From Lachnospiraceae bacterium (GTDB taxonomy: Bacteria > Bacillota > Clostridia > Lachnospirales > Lachnospiraceae), in contig JAGKTY010000010.1 of assembly GCA_021153185.1 (NCBI GenBank), forward strand, positions 1-64,000: a stretch of 64,000 nt of DNA, read 5' to 3'. A program made the position numbers and the translations under genes. Below are positions 17,693 to 26,174 of the stretch, one piece after another. The notes beneath the pieces were generated by a model that worked only from the letters and a program-made list of their open reading frames with translations, was not told where the DNA came from and made no database searches. Positions within the stretch are counted from its first letter, which is position 1, and each line of letters begins with the position of its first letter.

Positions 17693-20125
17693 ATGGAATA
17701 TACGAGTAAGGCACAGGCTGCGCTGCTACTTGCCAAAAAGGCAGCCAAATCACTCCGCCAAAGCTATATCGGCACAGAGCATATTTTGCTGGGACTCATG
17801 CGCGAGCAGACCGGCGTGGCTGCAAGGGTGCTTGCGGCAGCAGAGATTGACGAGGAGCAGATGCTCGAGATCATCCGGGACATGATTGTGCCGGATTCAC
17901 AGGTGGCACTTAAGGAGCGCGACGGGTTTACGCCGAGAGCACAGGAAATCTTAGAGCTTTCGGAGAGACAAGCGGAGCGCTTTGGCGCTGCGGAGATTGG
18001 CACGGAGCACATGCTGCTTGCAATTTTGAAGCATGGTGACAATATCGCCGTGCGCCTGATTAACACACTTGGCATCAATATACCGAAGCTCTATGTGGAT
18101 ACACTTGTTGCAATGGGACAAGATGGTCAGAATATTGCCAAAAAGGATTTGTCCGGCGCAAGGAAAAAGAGTGAAACAGAGACGCTCGATCAGTATAGCC
18201 GCGATATGACGAAGCTTGCGCGCGAAGGAAAACTCGATCCGGTCATCGGACGCGATGACGAGATTAAGCGTGTCATTCAGATTTTGTCGCGCAGAACCAA
18301 AAATAATCCATGCCTTGTCGGTGAGCCCGGCGTCGGTAAGACTGCGATTGTAGAGGGCTTAGCCCTTCGCATCGTGCAGGAGGATGTTCCTGAGATTCTG
18401 CTCGCAAAACGCGTCGTGACGCTTGATTTATCCGGCATGGTGGCAGGAAGCAAATACCGCGGTGAGTTTGAGGAGCGTATCAAAAAAGTCATTGCGGAAG
18501 TGATTTCTGACGGCAATATCATCCTGTTTTTAGACGAGCTCCATACACTGATTGGCGCAGGCGGTGCAGAGGGCGCGATTGATGCGTCCAATATTTTAAA
18601 ACCGTCCCTTGCCAGAGGGGAGCTTCAGTTAATCGGTGCGACGACAATCGAGGAGTATCGCAAATACGTCGAAAAAGATGCGGCACTTGAGCGGCGCTTC
18701 CAGACAGTTGATGTCAAAGAGCCTACAATGAACGAGGCCATCGATATTTTGAAGGGCATCAAACACAAATACGAAGAGCACCATAAGGTGACCATCACGC
18801 AGGAGGCTGTAGAGGCTGCGGTGAAACTTTCCAAACGGTATATCAACGACCGCAATCTCCCGGATAAGGCGATTGACTTAATGGACGAGGCGGCAGCAGC
18901 ACTGAAGCTCCAGGGCATGCGCATTCCGGAGAATATCCGCCAGATGGAAGCGGAGATTGCAGAGCTTGATTTGCAGATTGAACGCTCGTTTAAATTTGAA
19001 GCGTTTTCGCAGGCACATGAGTTAAAACAAAAACAGGAACAACTGATCGCGAAATATCAAAAGGCAAAAGAGAGATTCCGTCAGAAAAACAGTGCGGCGC
19101 ATCTGATCGTGACTGAGGAAGATATTGCAGCCGTTGTATCGGCATGGACGAAGGTGCCGCTGAAAAAACTGAGTGAAAAAGAAAGCGACAGGCTATTAAA
19201 GCTTGAGAGCCTTTTGCACAAGCGTGTCATCGGACAGAGCGAAGCGGTCGTCGCTGTCAGCAAAGCGATGAGAAGAGGGCGTGTCGGCCTTTCCGACCCA
19301 AACAGACCGCTTGGATCGTTTCTGTTTTTAGGACCGACCGGTGTCGGCAAGACAGAGCTCAGTAAAGCCCTTGCGGAAGCGATGTTTGGGGATGAAAATG
19401 CACTGATCCGCGTTGATATGAGTGAGTACATGGAGCCGCATTCCGTTGCCAAAATGATTGGGTCACCGCCGGGCTATGTGGGACATGATGACGGCGGGCA
19501 GCTCAGCGAGAAGGTGCGCAAGAATCCATACAGCGTCGTGTTGTTTGATGAAATCGAAAAAGCGCATCCGGATGTGTTCAACATTTTGCTGCAGGTGCTT
19601 GATGATGGACGCATTACAGATTCCAAGGGGCGCACGGTCAGCTTTAAAAATACGATTCTCATTATGACAAGTAATGCGGGTGCCAATCGGATTGTTGAGC
19701 CGAAAAATCTCGGATTTATGACGCAGTCGAGTAAAGAGCAGGATTATAAAAAGATGAAGGATGGCGTCATGGAAGAGGTGAAGCGACTCTTTAAGCCGGA
19801 GTTTATTAACCGTATTGACGATATCATCGTCTTTGAACAGCTCGGTAATGAGGAAATGATGCAGATTGTCACATTGCTTTCGTCCAATTTGCAGAAGCGT
19901 TGTAAGAAACAGATGGATATTGAATTGCAGATTTCACCGGCGCTTAAGAAGTATATTGTGAAGAAGTATTCCAATCTCAAAATGGGTGCCAGACCACTGA
20001 AAAGAGCGATTCAAAGTACCATCGAGGATAACCTTGCAAATGAGATTCTGATGGGAAATGTCACGCGTGGCGATAAGGTCATTGCGGGTATTCATAATGA
20101 TACAATAAATTTCAAAGTAAAATAA
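17693..20125 (+). CDS. clpC: ATP-dependent Clp protease ATP-binding subunit ClpC
   Basis: An 810-residue AAA+ unfoldase that feeds proteins to ClpP. Residues 1-140 are two Clp-N repeats. The first AAA domain has Walker A GEPGVGKT (210-217); a middle domain with a UVR-like helix lies around 420-450; the second AAA domain has GPTGVGKT (547-554) and VVLFDEIEKAHPDVF. NLGFMTQ is the expected ClpP-docking loop. The M domain is short, as in ClpC rather than ClpB. It lies in one unit with a GntR regulator upstream and a small protein plus radA downstream. No clpP is in the window. Confidence 0.95.
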   Translation: MEYTSKAQAALLLAKKAAKSLRQSYIGTEHILLGLMREQTGVAARVLAAAEIDEEQMLEIIRDMIVPDSQVALKERDGFTPRAQEILELSERQAERFGAAEIGTEHMLLAILKHGDNIAVRLINTLGINIPKLYVDTLVAMGQDGQNIAKKDLSGARKKSETETLDQYSRDMTKLAREGKLDPVIGRDDEIKRVIQILSRRTKNNPCLVGEPGVGKTAIVEGLALRIVQEDVPEILLAKRVVTLDLSGMVAGSKYRGEFEERIKKVIAEVISDGNIILFLDELHTLIGAGGAEGAIDASNILKPSLARGELQLIGATTIEEYRKYVEKDAALERRFQTVDVKEPTMNEAIDILKGIKHKYEEHHKVTITQEAVEAAVKLSKRYINDRNLPDKAIDLMDEAAAALKLQGMRIPENIRQMEAEIAELDLQIERSFKFEAFSQAHELKQKQEQLIAKYQKAKERFRQKNSAAHLIVTEEDIAAVVSAWTKVPLKKLSEKESDRLLKLESLLHKRVIGQSEAVVAVSKAMRRGRVGLSDPNRPLGSFLFLGPTGVGKTELSKALAEAMFGDENALIRVDMSEYMEPHSVAKMIGSPPGYVGHDDGGQLSEKVRKNPYSVVLFDEIEKAHPDVFNILLQVLDDGRITDSKGRTVSFKNTILIMTSNAGANRIVEPKNLGFMTQSSKEQDYKKMKDGVMEEVKRLFKPEFINRIDDIIVFEQLGNEEMMQIVTLLSSNLQKRCKKQMDIELQISPALKKYIVKKYSNLKMGARPLKRAIQSTIEDNLANEILMGNVTRGDKVIAGIHNDTINFKVK

Positions 20126-20254
20126 CGTTTGTGTAGCATTTTGTATCCTTGTTATGCTATAATAACAGTACCAAAAAAATTTGCTTATCAAATTAGGGCA
20201 GATTGCACAAAACACACTTGGCGGGTGTTATCCCGGCCAAATAAGGAGGAAAAA

Positions 20255-20668
20255 ATGGCAGTTGTCAGCGAGTTACTTAGATCAGAGGCAGATGGTTCCA
20301 TCAGTTTTGGAAATCATACATTAAATACAAAGGCCAAATTAGAAGATTTTGAGCATGGCGGAGATTTGTACAAAGTCAAAACGTTCTCAACCATGACAAA
20401 GCTTGAGAAAAACGGATTGTTTTTGTATGAGTCCGTACCGGGGACAAGCGTTGGCCATTTGAGTGAGTCTCAGGATGGCATAGAGTTTGTGGCAGAGGGT
20501 GCAAGCGATGCACAGATTATTTTGGGACTCAAGGATGATACTTCCTATGAAGTATTTGTCGGAGGTAACAGCGTAGGTACGATGAGCACAGGCCTTGGCG
20601 GTAAGTTAAATCTTAGCGTAGAGTTAGAAGGCATGGGCGAAGTAAGTGTAAAGGTGGTAGAAGCATAG
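20255..20668 (+). CDS. Conserved Lachnospiraceae protein (often labelled 'endosialidase')
   Basis: A 137-residue protein with AAGGAGGA 5 bp before its ATG at 20255; the longer frame from 20129 is not supported. It is predicted to be rich in beta strands (SYEVFVGGNSVGTMSTGLGG, LNLSVELEGMGEVSVKVVEA). Similar proteins in this family are often annotated 'endosialidase', which I consider unproven since no catalytic motif is visible. It overlaps the radA start by one base (TAGTG), so it is translationally coupled to radA. The function is unknown. Confidence 0.75.
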   Translation: MAVVSELLRSEADGSISFGNHTLNTKAKLEDFEHGGDLYKVKTFSTMTKLEKNGLFLYESVPGTSVGHLSESQDGIEFVAEGASDAQIILGLKDDTSYEVFVGGNSVGTMSTGLGGKLNLSVELEGMGEVSVKVVEA

Positions 20669-22029
20669 TGGCAAAAGGCAAAAGTACATCCGTTTTCTTT
20701 TGTCAGGAGTGTGGCTTTGAATCTTCCAAATGGATGGGACAGTGTCCGGGCTGCAAAGCTTGGAATACACTTATCGAGGAACGTGTGCAGGCGGGCAGCA
20801 GCGCAGTCAAAATGCGCAAGCATATTGACAATACGCCCAAAACACTTTCTGAAATTTCCTTGGAAGAAGGCAGCCGTATGTACACGCATATTGAGGAATT
20901 TGACCGGGTATTAGGCGGAGGCATAGTACCCGGTTCTCTTACTTTAGTAGGCGGAGATCCCGGCATTGGAAAGTCGACATTGCTTCTGCAGGTATGCAGA
21001 CAGCTTTCAAATGATAAACGCAATGTGTTATATATTTCGGGAGAGGAATCGCTTGCGCAAATCAAGATGCGTGCGATGCGTATCGGAGCGTTTTCAGAGC
21101 AGATGATGCTTCTGTGTGAGACGGATCTGGACGTGATTGAGGAGGTCATCAGACGCAGCAAGCCACAGGTTGTTGTAATTGACTCGATTCAGACCATGTA
21201 CCGGGAAAGTGTATCTTCTGCGCCGGGTAGCGTGTCACAGGTCAGGGAGAGTACGGCGCTGTTTTTGCAGCTTGCCAAAGGACTTGAAATCTCGATTTTT
21301 ATCGTCGGTCACGTCACAAAGGAGGGAACGGTTGCCGGCCCGAGAGTGCTTGAGCATATGGTCGATACGGTGTTGTATTTTGAAGGAGACAGACATGCAT
21401 CCTACCGTATTTTACGCGGTGTCAAAAACCGTTTTGGTTCCACCAATGAAATCGGCGTGTTTGAGATGCGCCAGCAAGGGCTTGTGGAAGTGGCAGACCC
21501 GTCGCAGTTTATGTTAGGAGGCCGGCCAAAGGACGCAAGCGGCTCGGTTGTTGCCTGTTCCATGGAAGGCACCAGACCGATTCTGATTGAGATTCAGGCG
21601 CTTCTTTGTGATACAAGCTTTAACATGCCAAAGCGTCAGGCGCAGGGAACGGATTACAACCGCGTGAATCTGTTGATGGCAGTCCTGGAAAAGCGTGCGG
21701 GGCTTCATTTGGGGCAGAGTGATGCGTATGTCAACATTGCAGGCGGCATCCGGATTTTGGAACCGGCAATTGACTTAGGGATTGTGATGGCGATTGTATC
21801 GAGCTTTAAAAACAGACCGGTAGACAGTGGTATCGTCGCATTTGGCGAGGTCGGACTTTCCGGGGAGGTACGAAGCGTATCCATGACAGAGCAGCGTATT
21901 TTGGAGGCGAAGAAATTGGGCTTTCATACGTGCGTGCTTCCAAAGGTATCGATGGACGGTCTTGACAAAGTAAAGGGAATTAAGCTTGTGCCTGTAGAGA
22001 ATGTAGAGCAGGTGCTTGAACTGATATAG
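20668..22029 (+). CDS. radA: DNA repair protein RadA/Sms
   Basis: A 453-residue RecA-like helicase involved in recombination branch migration. The N-terminal zinc finger is CQECGFESSKWMGQCPGC. Walker A is GGDPGIGKSTLL; the RadA-specific KNRFGS motif is present (GVKNRFGSTNEIG). The C-terminal third is a Lon-protease-like domain (SDAYVNIAGGIRI). It starts at GTG overlapping the previous stop. A clpC-radA neighbourhood is common in Firmicutes. Confidence 0.97.
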   Translation: MAKGKSTSVFFCQECGFESSKWMGQCPGCKAWNTLIEERVQAGSSAVKMRKHIDNTPKTLSEISLEEGSRMYTHIEEFDRVLGGGIVPGSLTLVGGDPGIGKSTLLLQVCRQLSNDKRNVLYISGEESLAQIKMRAMRIGAFSEQMMLLCETDLDVIEEVIRRSKPQVVVIDSIQTMYRESVSSAPGSVSQVRESTALFLQLAKGLEISIFIVGHVTKEGTVAGPRVLEHMVDTVLYFEGDRHASYRILRGVKNRFGSTNEIGVFEMRQQGLVEVADPSQFMLGGRPKDASGSVVACSMEGTRPILIEIQALLCDTSFNMPKRQAQGTDYNRVNLLMAVLEKRAGLHLGQSDAYVNIAGGIRILEPAIDLGIVMAIVSSFKNRPVDSGIVAFGEVGLSGEVRSVSMTEQRILEAKKLGFHTCVLPKVSMDGLDKVKGIKLVPVENVEQVLELI

Positions 22030-22040
22030 AATCAACCGGG

Positions 22041-22078
22041 GGCACGCGTTTTCATGGAACTGAAATGTGTGCCCTTCA
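22041..22078 (+). terminator. Terminator after radA
   Basis: GGGCACGCGTTTTCA and TGAAATGTGTGCCC form a long stem allowing G-T pairs, about 10 bp after the stop. The T run is weak, so confidence is moderate. Confidence 0.5.
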
Positions 22079-22150
22079 AAAAATGAGAAGGCCTTTTTAT
22101 TCCTTGTGCTTTATGCTTGAGATTTTCAATCTGCAATTTTTGATTTGGAC

Positions 22151-22179
22151 TTGACAGCATTTGACAAACCCATTATAAT
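22151..22179 (+). promoter_or_regulatory. Consensus promoter of tRNA-Trp
   Basis: TTGACA (22151-22156), a 17-bp spacer and TATAAT (22174-22179) are a perfect Sigma-A promoter 24 bp before the tRNA. Confidence 0.9.
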
Positions 22180-22203
22180 ATCATTTGTTGAGCGTCAACA
22201 CAT

Positions 22204-22274
22204 AGGGGAATAGTACAGTGGCAGTGCGGCGGTCTCCAAAACCGTTAACGGGGGTTCGAGTCCCTCTTCCCCTG
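22204..22274 (+). tRNA. tRNA-Trp (anticodon CCA)
   Basis: The acceptor stem AGGGGAA (22204-22210) pairs with TTCCCCT (22267-22273). The anticodon loop CTCCAAA gives CCA, and the T loop is GGTTCGAGTCC. The discriminator base is G22274; CCA is not encoded. A terminator follows. Confidence 0.95.
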
Positions 22275-22281
22275 CTACATG

Positions 22282-22331
22282 AAAAGGTGATAAAACGTTG
22301 ATTTTACCGCGTTTTATCACCTTTCTTTTTT
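22282..22331 (+). terminator. Terminator of tRNA-Trp
   Basis: AAAAGGTGATAAAACG (22282-22297) and CGTTTTATCACCTTT (22310-22324) form a 15-bp stem followed by CTTTTTT. Confidence 0.9.
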
Positions 22332-22358
22332 GAAATGATGGAATTTTTGTAACCATTC

Positions 22359-22386
22359 TTGCAAGAATATTTATTTGTGTTATTAT
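22359..22386 (+). promoter_or_regulatory. Promoter of ktrB-ktrA
   Basis: TTGCAA (22359-22364), a 16-bp spacer and TATTAT (22381-22386), about 29 bp upstream of the ktrB start. Confidence 0.5.
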
Positions 22387-22414
22387 GGTTTGTTGAGAGA
22401 AGGTGACATACAAA

Positions 22415-23752
22415 ATGAAAGAAACATTTCATGTGAAAAAGCATATGTCCTCGTTTCAGGTGATTATTCTTGGATTTGCTTTGGTGATTTTGATTGGTGC
22501 TTTTCTGTTAATGCTGCCTATCGCGACAAAGCAGCGGATTGTGACACCATTTTTGGATGCGCTTTTTACATCGACCTCGGCAGTTTGTGTGACGGGTCTT
22601 GTTGTGAAGGATACGGCGTGCTACTGGTCGTTGTTTGGACAGTTTATTATATTGGTATTGATTCAAATCGGTGGTATGGGCGTCATATCGATCGGAGCTG
22701 CCATAGCAGTGATTTCCGGTAAAAAAATCTCGCTGATGCAAAGGAGTACGATGCAGGAGGCGATCGCAGCGCCAAAGGTCGGCGGAATCGTCAGACTGAC
22801 AAGCTTTATTGTCAAAGCCATTTTGGTGTTTGAGTTAATCGGCGCAGTGATCATGATGCCTGTTTTTTATAAAGAATTCGGATTAGACGGAATATGGATG
22901 GCGGTATTTCACTCAGTCTCTGCTTTTTGTAATGCGGGATTTGATCTGATGGGCTCACCGGATGCGCAGTTTGTCTCCATCACGGCTTTTGCGGATAATC
23001 CGTTGATTTGTATCACGATTATGCTGCTCATTATCATCGGCGGAATCGGATTTTTGACATGGGAGGATGTTTATACGAACCGGCATCATGTGAAACGCTA
23101 TCGGATGCAGACGAAGGTGATTTTGCTGTTTACCCTCGTACTCATTGTCGTTCCGACGCTCTATTTTTATCTGTTTGAATATCAGGGCGTGCAGACAGGA
23201 AAACGGATACTGTATGCGCTGTTTCAGGCTGTGACGCCAAGGACGGCAGGCTTTAACACGACCGATTTGACGCAATTTAGCGGGGCAGGACTTGCGATGA
23301 TTATCATTCTGATGTTAATCGGCGGGTCTCCGGGCTCTACAGCGGGTGGTATGAAGACAACGACGATCGTTGTATTGTTTGCCAATGCAATTTCCGTTTT
23401 CCGCAGAAGAGAGGATGTTAACTGTTTTGACAGAAGGATCGAGGGCAACGTCGTACAGCATGCGGCAACGGTCCTTGTGATGTATCTGACATTGTTTCTG
23501 ACGGGTGCGTTTATCATAAGTGGTGTGGAGGAGCTTGCGTTTCAGACGTGTCTTTTTGAGACGGCATCTGCGGTAGGAACGGTCGGATTGACGCTTGGGA
23601 TTACGCCGGGGCTTGGACTTGTTTCAAAGCTTGTACTCATTGTGCTAATGTATCTGGGGCGCGTAGGAGGACTTACACTGATTTACGCGACCATTGCGCT
23701 CAAATATCATGCGGCGGCAAAAATGCCGGTAGAAAAAATTACAGTCGGTTAA
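22415..23752 (+). CDS. ktrB: Potassium uptake protein, TrkH/KtrB family
   Basis: A 445-residue membrane channel subunit for K+ (with Na+ or H+). It has about eight to ten hydrophobic helices and repeated selectivity-filter segments: TSTSAVCVTGL, HSVSAFCNAGFD, QAVTPRTAGFNT and ETASAVGTVGLTLG, the four P loops. The ATG at 22415 has AGAAGGTG upstream; the GTG at 22403 falls within that site. The partner ktrA starts 26 bp after its stop, so both are expressed together. Confidence 0.95.
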   Translation: MKETFHVKKHMSSFQVIILGFALVILIGAFLLMLPIATKQRIVTPFLDALFTSTSAVCVTGLVVKDTACYWSLFGQFIILVLIQIGGMGVISIGAAIAVISGKKISLMQRSTMQEAIAAPKVGGIVRLTSFIVKAILVFELIGAVIMMPVFYKEFGLDGIWMAVFHSVSAFCNAGFDLMGSPDAQFVSITAFADNPLICITIMLLIIIGGIGFLTWEDVYTNRHHVKRYRMQTKVILLFTLVLIVVPTLYFYLFEYQGVQTGKRILYALFQAVTPRTAGFNTTDLTQFSGAGLAMIIILMLIGGSPGSTAGGMKTTTIVVLFANAISVFRRREDVNCFDRRIEGNVVQHAATVLVMYLTLFLTGAFIISGVEELAFQTCLFETASAVGTVGLTLGITPGLGLVSKLVLIVLMYLGRVGGLTLIYATIALKYHAAAKMPVEKITVG

Positions 23753-23778
23753 CATAACACCGAACGGAGGAGATACAA

Positions 23779-24426
23779 ATGAAGTCATTTTTAGTAATTG
23801 GTGCAGGACGTTACGGAAAACAGATTGCACTTCAGTTAAATCAGCAAAATCAAGAGGTTATGGTTGTTGATTTGGTGGAAGATCGAATCAGCGAAATCCT
23901 GCCATATGTCACGAGTGCACAGATTGGAGACAGTACCAATATCGAGTTTTTGCGCTCGCTCGGCGTTCGGAATTTTGATGTCTGTATAGTGACAATCGGA
24001 ACCAATTTTGAGAGTTCCCTGGAGACGACGTCCAATCTGAAGGAGCTTGGCGCAGCTTATGTTGTGGCGATTGCAGAGCGCGATGTCAGCGAAAAGTTTT
24101 TGCTTCGTAACGGTGCAGATGAGGTTTTATATCCGCAAAAGCAAATTGCGAAATGGGCAGCAATCCGTTATGCTTCAAACCACATTTTGGATTTTATAAA
24201 GGTAGATGACCAAAATGCTATTTTTGAGGTACCGGTTCCGAAAGATTGGCTTGGAAGAACAATCGGACAGATTGACATCCGCAAAAAATACAACATCAAC
24301 ATTATGGCAATCAAAAAAGACGGCAAACTGAAGATGTCCATTTCTTCGGATACGGTTTTGACGGAAGATTTGACAATGCTTGTATTTGGGGAATACAAAG
24401 CGCTGCAGAAATGTTTTCATTTGTAA
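23779..24426 (+). CDS. ktrA: Potassium uptake regulatory subunit, TrkA/KtrA family (RCK)
   Basis: A 215-residue cytoplasmic regulator that forms an octameric ring on KtrB. Residues 1-130 are a Rossmann RCK-N domain with VIGAGRYGKQIA and an acidic end to the second strand (MVVDLVED), consistent with nucleotide binding. Residues 135-215 are an RCK-C domain. CGGAGGAGA lies 7 bp before the start. The gene is paired with ktrB. Confidence 0.95.
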   Translation: MKSFLVIGAGRYGKQIALQLNQQNQEVMVVDLVEDRISEILPYVTSAQIGDSTNIEFLRSLGVRNFDVCIVTIGTNFESSLETTSNLKELGAAYVVAIAERDVSEKFLLRNGADEVLYPQKQIAKWAAIRYASNHILDFIKVDDQNAIFEVPVPKDWLGRTIGQIDIRKKYNINIMAIKKDGKLKMSISSDTVLTEDLTMLVFGEYKALQKCFHL

Positions 24427-24454
24427 TAGCGAAAAGCTCGTTGGGGGAAATGAA

Positions 24455-24913
24455 GTGAAACTTGTATTTTTTGATTTTGATGGCACGCTGTGTGCACCGA
24501 ACTATCTGGTCGATGGCGTATATACCGTCGGCATGCCACAGGCAAGATGGGAAGCTTTTATTGAGGAAAAAAAGGAAGCAATTTTTGAAGATTGCAGGCC
24601 TGTTACGCCTGTTTTTGCGTATGCAGCCAAATGCAAAGAGCGCGGCGGGCGCATTATCATCCTGACGAGAACGGGAAGCAGGACGGAGGATCTTGCAAAG
24701 CAAAGGTTTGTAGAGAAGTGGTATCCGGGTTTGTTTGATGAGTACATCAGTGTGAGAGAAGACCGCGAAAAAGTGGAGGTTATCAAAGACAAGGCTGCGG
24801 CGAATGCTGTGGCACTTTCTGAGTGCGAGCTGGTGGAAGATACGTATGCCATTCTTTTGGAAGCTGTTTCGGAAGGCATTGCCGGAAAGCATGTGACCAA
24901 TCTGATAGGATGA
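24455..24913 (+). CDS. HAD-superfamily hydrolase
   Basis: A 152-residue phosphatase-like protein starting at GTG after GGGGGA. Motif I is VFFDFDGTLC at the N-terminus, motif II is IIILTRTGS, and a motif III/IV region is VEVIKDKAAANAVALSECELVEDT. It lacks a large cap and is short for the superfamily, so the substrate is unclear. It follows ktrA by 28 bp and precedes a strong terminator. The function beyond HAD is unknown. Confidence 0.8.
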   Translation: MKLVFFDFDGTLCAPNYLVDGVYTVGMPQARWEAFIEEKKEAIFEDCRPVTPVFAYAAKCKERGGRIIILTRTGSRTEDLAKQRFVEKWYPGLFDEYISVREDREKVEVIKDKAAANAVALSECELVEDTYAILLEAVSEGIAGKHVTNLIG

Positions 24914-24926
24914 ACCGGGTGGACCT

Positions 24927-24972
24927 GGGGGACGGGGTTTGTGGCCCAATGGACCACAAACCCCGTCCCCTT
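24927..24972. terminator. Strong bidirectional terminator, perfect 17-bp stem
   Basis: GGGGACGGGGTTTGTGG (24927-24943) pairs perfectly with CCACAAACCCCGTCCCC (24954-24970). It lies between the convergent HAD and niaR genes. The T runs are short, so the GC-rich stem would do most of the work; it may also be a dispersed repeat. Confidence 0.65.
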
Positions 24973-24976
24973 GTTT

Positions 24977-25513
24977 CTATTCCAGCAAATCCAGTTCATA
25001 GTCAGCAGGCATCGCCAAATACCCTTTGGCAGATAGTGCCTGTTCAATTTCGTCCAGAATTTCTGTATTTTCCGCTTCGATTGTATGAAAATGATACCCG
25101 TTTGTAATATTGCAAAGCGGCGTGGAACGGCCGCTTTTTAAGTCATCCAGAAAGTGCCGGACGTCCCTACGGCTTTTGATGTGAAGCGGAGCGTGCAGCT
25201 TGCCGTATATTTTGTGATTGATAAATACGTCAACGCATTCACCGCCCAGATCCACAATCGTCTGAAGCTCATCAGGCAGAGCATCTGCCGTGTGGCACAC
25301 CTTTAATACACGGATGCTCCGTAAGGCACCTGCAATCGTGTATCCGCGCGCTGTGGAAATGATGTCATGTCCCTGCGTGCGAAGCAGTGCTATGTCCTGC
25401 ACGACAATCTGCCGGCTGACATGAAGCTGCCGGCCAAGCTCTGTTCCGGAGAGAGGAGAGTCTGCCGATTTTAATAGATATACAATTTTTTGGCGTCTCT
25501 CTTCACCTGTCAT
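24977..25513 (-). CDS. niaR: NAD biosynthesis repressor NiaR
   Basis: A 178-residue nicotinate-responsive repressor. Residues 5-60 are an HTH_11 winged helix (RRQKIVYLLKSADSPLSGTE, VSRQIVVQDIALLR). Residues about 75-165 form the 3H domain, named for conserved histidines: FINHKIYGKLHAPLHI and NGYHFHTIEAE. AAAGGAG lies 7 bp before the ATG at 25513; a start at 25618 would run through the promoter. The promoter carries two operator-like palindromes (25599-25614, 25629-25644), which supports autoregulation. An ECF transporter gene lies upstream on the same strand. Confidence 0.93.
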   Translation of the reverse strand: MTGEERRQKIVYLLKSADSPLSGTELGRQLHVSRQIVVQDIALLRTQGHDIISTARGYTIAGALRSIRVLKVCHTADALPDELQTIVDLGGECVDVFINHKIYGKLHAPLHIKSRRDVRHFLDDLKSGRSTPLCNITNGYHFHTIEAENTEILDEIEQALSAKGYLAMPADYELDLLE

Positions 25514-25578
25514 AGACGAGCTCCTTTCCGCGCAAAGATTGGTGCAATACCATATTGCCGTACCATTTTTATGAAAAA

Positions 25579-25607
25579 AGTATATCATACAAAAAAATAG
25601 GTGACAA
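25579..25607 (-). promoter_or_regulatory. Promoter of niaR
   Basis: Read on the minus strand: TTGTCA (25607-25602), a 17-bp spacer and TATACT (25584-25579). The -35 box lies inside the operator-like palindrome at 25599-25614. Confidence 0.7.
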
Positions 25608-25644
25608 GACACCTGCAAACATTATGCTTGGTGTCTTGTCACCT
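25599..25644. promoter_or_regulatory. niaR: Double NiaR operator that also forms a hairpin
   Basis: AGGTGACAAGACACCT (25599-25614) and TGGTGTCTTGTCACCT (25629-25644) are each imperfect palindromes, and together they form an inverted repeat around a 14-base loop. On the minus strand the hairpin follows the ECF gene's stop and precedes TTTTTTT, so it can terminate that transcript while its second arm overlaps the niaR -35 box. The NiaR assignment rests on position and on remembered similarity to the TGTCTTG core of known sites. Confidence 0.65.
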
Positions 25645-25649
25645 ATGAT

Positions 25650-26174
25650 TTAATGCAAGGCTGAAAATTTCTTTACAACCGGTGTTTTTGAAAGTGCGGC
25701 TGCAAGCAGATAGAAGCCGATCATACCAAAAATACCTTCTGTGGTAAGTCCCGGAATCTGTGAGAGACCTTCGTAAACATTTCCGTAAAGGATACATCCT
25801 GCGATTGTATAGCCTGCAATCATGATGCCGATGCCGGCAAGCGAACCAAGAAATGTAAGCGGAGATTTCAAGGACGCGGTTTTATCCTTTTTGTGTACAA
25901 TGACAGAAATGGCAAAGCCCATGAAGGATTTGATAATGAGTGTTGGAATAATCCATTGCGGATACCCGGTTAACAGATCTGCAAGCGCAGAGCCGACACC
26001 GGCAGCAAACAGTGCCATATTAGGCGGGAAAAGGTATGCAAATAATAAAATGCAGACATTTCCGAAATGCATATATCCGAGTGGAATCGGAATCTGAATA
26101 ATACTCGTCGCAACACAGATGAAAGCTGTTGCGAGAGCACCAAATGTTAACTTTTGCAAATTTTTGTTTTTCAT
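25650..26174 (-). CDS. ECF transporter S component (riboflavin/thiamine-family type)
   Basis: A 174-residue membrane protein with five or six helices: FGALATAFICVATSIIQIPIP, GNVCILLFAYLFPPNMALFA, GSALADLLTGYPQWIIPTL, LGSLAGIGIMIAGYTIAG and MIGFYLLAAALSKTP. IPLGYMHFGN and ADLLTGYPQWIIPTLIIK fit the PF07155 S-component family. It would bind a vitamin and use a shared ECF energising module encoded elsewhere. AAGGAGG lies 9 bp upstream of 26174. It sits before niaR, which hints at niacin, but no NiaR-like site precedes it; a structured leader of about 165 nt does. Substrate unknown. Confidence 0.8.
   Translation of the reverse strand: MKNKNLQKLTFGALATAFICVATSIIQIPIPLGYMHFGNVCILLFAYLFPPNMALFAAGVGSALADLLTGYPQWIIPTLIIKSFMGFAISVIVHKKDKTASLKSPLTFLGSLAGIGIMIAGYTIAGCILYGNVYEGLSQIPGLTTEGIFGMIGFYLLAAALSKTPVVKKFSALH

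Noticed and set aside
22195..22413. Minus-strand ORF of 72 residues over tRNA-Trp (GEEGLEPPLTVLETAALPLYY-type peptide)
   Set aside because: It is the well-known false protein read from the antisense of a tRNA gene.
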